Shown one piece after another: positions 5,528 through 7,236 of a stretch of 7,236 nucleotides of DNA (its first letter is position 1; every line of letters begins with the position of its first letter). The notes beneath the pieces were generated by a model. The model saw only the letters and a list, made by a program, of their open reading frames with translations. It ran no database searches and had not been told where the DNA came from. Location of the stretch: positions 1 to 7,236 of the forward strand of contig WAOY01000188.1 of the NCBI GenBank assembly GCA_015520985.1, given 5' to 3'. A program made the position numbers and the translations under genes. The DNA comes from DHVE2 group archaeon (GTDB taxonomy: Archaea > Thermoplasmatota > Thermoplasmata > Thermoplasmatales > Aciduliprofundaceae).

Positions 5528-7236
5528 ATGAACGAAGGAAAGAAAAGTTGGAAGAGGATTATATTGGTGACCCTAGTGCTCACCGCTATGGTACTGGGCG
5601 GCTTCTCTGCGATAACTAATAACGCCGCCGCAGCGACTCCAAATACTAGGGCCGATCAGGGTACAACGCTGATCATTGCTTTCCAGCAGGACATACCCAA
5701 CCTGAACTACTTTGACCCAAACACTAACACTGTGTGGAAGTTTGATGCCATAGGCTGGGGCTGGGATTCACTGATGGCGTATACCCCGGATCTGCAGCCT
5801 TACATGAACCTTGCGGATAGCGTGGAGACTGACAGCACTGGACTCAATGTGACTGTGCACATAAGGCAGGGTGTGACCTTCCACGACGGTGTGGAGCTCA
5901 CCGCTGACGATGTTGTGTTTAGCTATGAGGCTCTGGCCTACAATCAGATGTTCCACAGCGATCTGGACTGCCTTATATGGAGTTCTCCGCAGTTCACACT
6001 GTGGAACGGTAGCGGAACGAGCCACGTGGGTGTTGAGAAGGTTGATCAGTACACTGTGGTGTTCCACCTGTCTCACCCCTATCCGCTGTTCTACCATGTG
6101 ACCCTTGGACTGCCCATTCTTCCTAGCCACATATGGGAGAAGCACACCAAGTCCGCCGGACAGCCTGACAGCGATGATTTCATCCTGGATTACAGCTACG
6201 GTAAGGATATGAGTGAAGTGGACGCTACCATCGGTACTGGTCCGTTCTACGTGGCAGACTGGCAGCCAGGAAGCTACATAGTTATAAAGAGATACGATAA
6301 CTACTGGGGTAAGGACTTCACCATCAACTGGCAGGGCAAGGCCTGGAATACGTACCCGACGAACATAACTGAAATACAGTTCAAGATATACAACACCTTG
6401 GATACCGCGGTGCTCGCTCTGAAGAAGGGCGAAGTGCACTTCATAGACTGGAGTGTACCTCCAGGCTATTACAACCAGCTCAAGACGGATCCCAACATAG
6501 GCTCCCAGGTTGTGGATGATCAGGGATTCTTCTATCTGGCGTTCAATATGAGGAAGGCGCCGGAGAATGATCTCGCGTTCAGGACTGCCGTGGCCCATGC
6601 GATAGACAAGGATTACATTGTCACCACGCTGATGCAGGGCTACGGTACGAAGGGAACCGTGCCCATATCCATCACTTCGGGCGCCTATGTGAACACCTCC
6701 GCAATCCCGCCGGACTTCGATCTGAATGCTGCGAAGCAGGTACTCGACAATGCGGGGTACGTTGATGCCAACGGTGATGGATGGAGGGACGCGCCCGACG
6801 GTGCGCCTATAAAGGAGACCATACTCACGCCGCCCAAGGACTACGATCCTATCAGGGCCGAGGCAGGCATAATGATACAGAACAACCTGCAGAGCATAGG
6901 TCTGAATGTGATAAGCAACCCGACTGACTTCGATACCATCGTGAGCAAGGCCTTCGTGCAGGTTCAGTTCGATATGTACATCCTCGGCTGGGGAGTCGGT
7001 TCATTCCCGGAGCTGTACCTGTATGACTTCTTCCACAGCTCGCAGGCAGCGCCTGTGGGTTACAACACGCCGGGATACAGCAATCCCAAGGTGGATGAAC
7101 TCCTCGACAAGATAAGGGTTGAGATGGATACCCAGAAGAGGATCCAGATGGTGAAGGACGTTGAGGGCATACTGGTGCACGATCTGCCCTACGACACGCT
7201 GTATTACAGGAAGAACATCATGTGCTACCGCAAGGA
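5528..7236 (+). CDS. ABC transporter substrate-binding protein, family 5 (oligopeptide/dipeptide type), 3' end outside window
   Basis: 569 codons are open to the window edge, so the C-terminus is missing. Residues 1-36 look like a Sec signal: basic KKSWKR (5-10), hydrophobic IILVTLVLTAMVLGGF (11-26), then an AAAA cleavage region (33-36). There is no lipobox Cys, so anchoring, if any, would be C-terminal or by other means. The family-5 signature is clear: VTFHDGVELTADDVVFSYEA (116-135), then GTGPFYVADWQPG (236-248), FFYLAFNMRKAP (334-345), FRTAVAHAIDKDYI (351-364), and GYSNPKVDELLDKIR (516-530). Such proteins capture peptides, sugars or other solutes outside the cell and deliver them to a Dpp/Opp-like permease. 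The ligand cannot be read from sequence. DANGDGWRD (413-421) resembles a Ca-binding EF-hand loop, common in relatives. Permease and ATPase genes would be expected downstream, beyond the window. Expression is likely high, given the strong promoter, SD and leader hairpin. Confidence 0.93.
   Translation, partial: MNEGKKSWKRIILVTLVLTAMVLGGFSAITNNAAAATPNTRADQGTTLIIAFQQDIPNLNYFDPNTNTVWKFDAIGWGWDSLMAYTPDLQPYMNLADSVETDSTGLNVTVHIRQGVTFHDGVELTADDVVFSYEALAYNQMFHSDLDCLIWSSPQFTLWNGSGTSHVGVEKVDQYTVVFHLSHPYPLFYHVTLGLPILPSHIWEKHTKSAGQPDSDDFILDYSYGKDMSEVDATIGTGPFYVADWQPGSYIVIKRYDNYWGKDFTINWQGKAWNTYPTNITEIQFKIYNTLDTAVLALKKGEVHFIDWSVPPGYYNQLKTDPNIGSQVVDDQGFFYLAFNMRKAPENDLAFRTAVAHAIDKDYIVTTLMQGYGTKGTVPISITSGAYVNTSAIPPDFDLNAAKQVLDNAGYVDANGDGWRDAPDGAPIKETILTPPKDYDPIRAEAGIMIQNNLQSIGLNVISNPTDFDTIVSKAFVQVQFDMYILGWGVGSFPELYLYDFFHSSQAAPVGYNTPGYSNPKVDELLDKIRVEMDTQKRIQMVKDVEGILVHDLPYDTLYYRKNIMCYRK

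Noticed and set aside
5768..6598. Long 276-codon open frame on the minus strand
   Set aside because: It is entirely antisense to the clear SBP family-5 gene and its translation resembles no family; it arises from that gene's codon bias.

Overview
The window reads as chromosomal DNA of an archaeon, probably a thermophilic euryarchaeon. Promoters are archaeal: TATA boxes such as TTTAAATA lie about 25-27 nt upstream of start codons. Several first genes look leaderless, while genes inside operons have GGAGG/GGTGAT Shine-Dalgarno sites. Codon use is rich in AGG/AGA (Arg) and ATA (Ile). The protein set is also archaeal: a short PolB2-like polymerase, a minimal SufC-SufB pair, a COG2150-type HTH-ACT regulator, a COG3357-type HTH/Zn-ribbon protein, and a Pyrococcus-type ferredoxin with an Asp cluster ligand. 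The lineage (Thermoplasmatota such as the Aciduliprofundum/DHVE2 group, Thermococci, or another) cannot be fixed by reading alone.

Left part (1-982, + strand): an AT-rich promoter region, then a QueH-family (DUF208) cysteine-rich protein. Its stop codon overlaps by one base with the start of a small HTH/zinc-ribbon protein, so the two form an operon. Middle left (983-2734, - strand): a family-B DNA polymerase that lacks the N-terminal domain and all recognisable exonuclease motifs but keeps the polymerase catalytic aspartates. Its stop codon directly abuts that of the Zn-ribbon gene. Centre (2826-4468, + strand): sufC and a short sufB, overlapping by one base, behind a TATA box embedded in a near-perfect 16-bp palindrome.

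Right centre (4457-5284, - strand): an HTH-ACT regulator with an unusual Cys-rich tail, overlapping the end of sufB by 12 bp tail to tail. Upstream of it lies a small ferredoxin gene with its own promoter. Right (5285-7236): a 243-bp divergent intergenic region with inverted repeats, a textbook BRE/TATA promoter and a strong 5'-leader hairpin. It precedes a secreted oligopeptide/solute-binding protein (SBP family 5) that runs off the window end.

Functionally, three of the eight genes concern Fe-S chemistry directly (sufC, sufB, ferredoxin), and a fourth (QueH-like) probably binds an Fe-S cluster. The Cys-tailed regulator lies between the Suf operon and the ferredoxin. I see no CRISPR array, insertion sequence, tRNA or rRNA. 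No complete undescribed system is evident. The best leads are the polymerase with lost exonuclease but intact polymerase motifs, the sufC operator-like palindrome, the Cys-tailed regulator, the QueH-like protein in an archaeal context, and the structured leader of the binding-protein gene.
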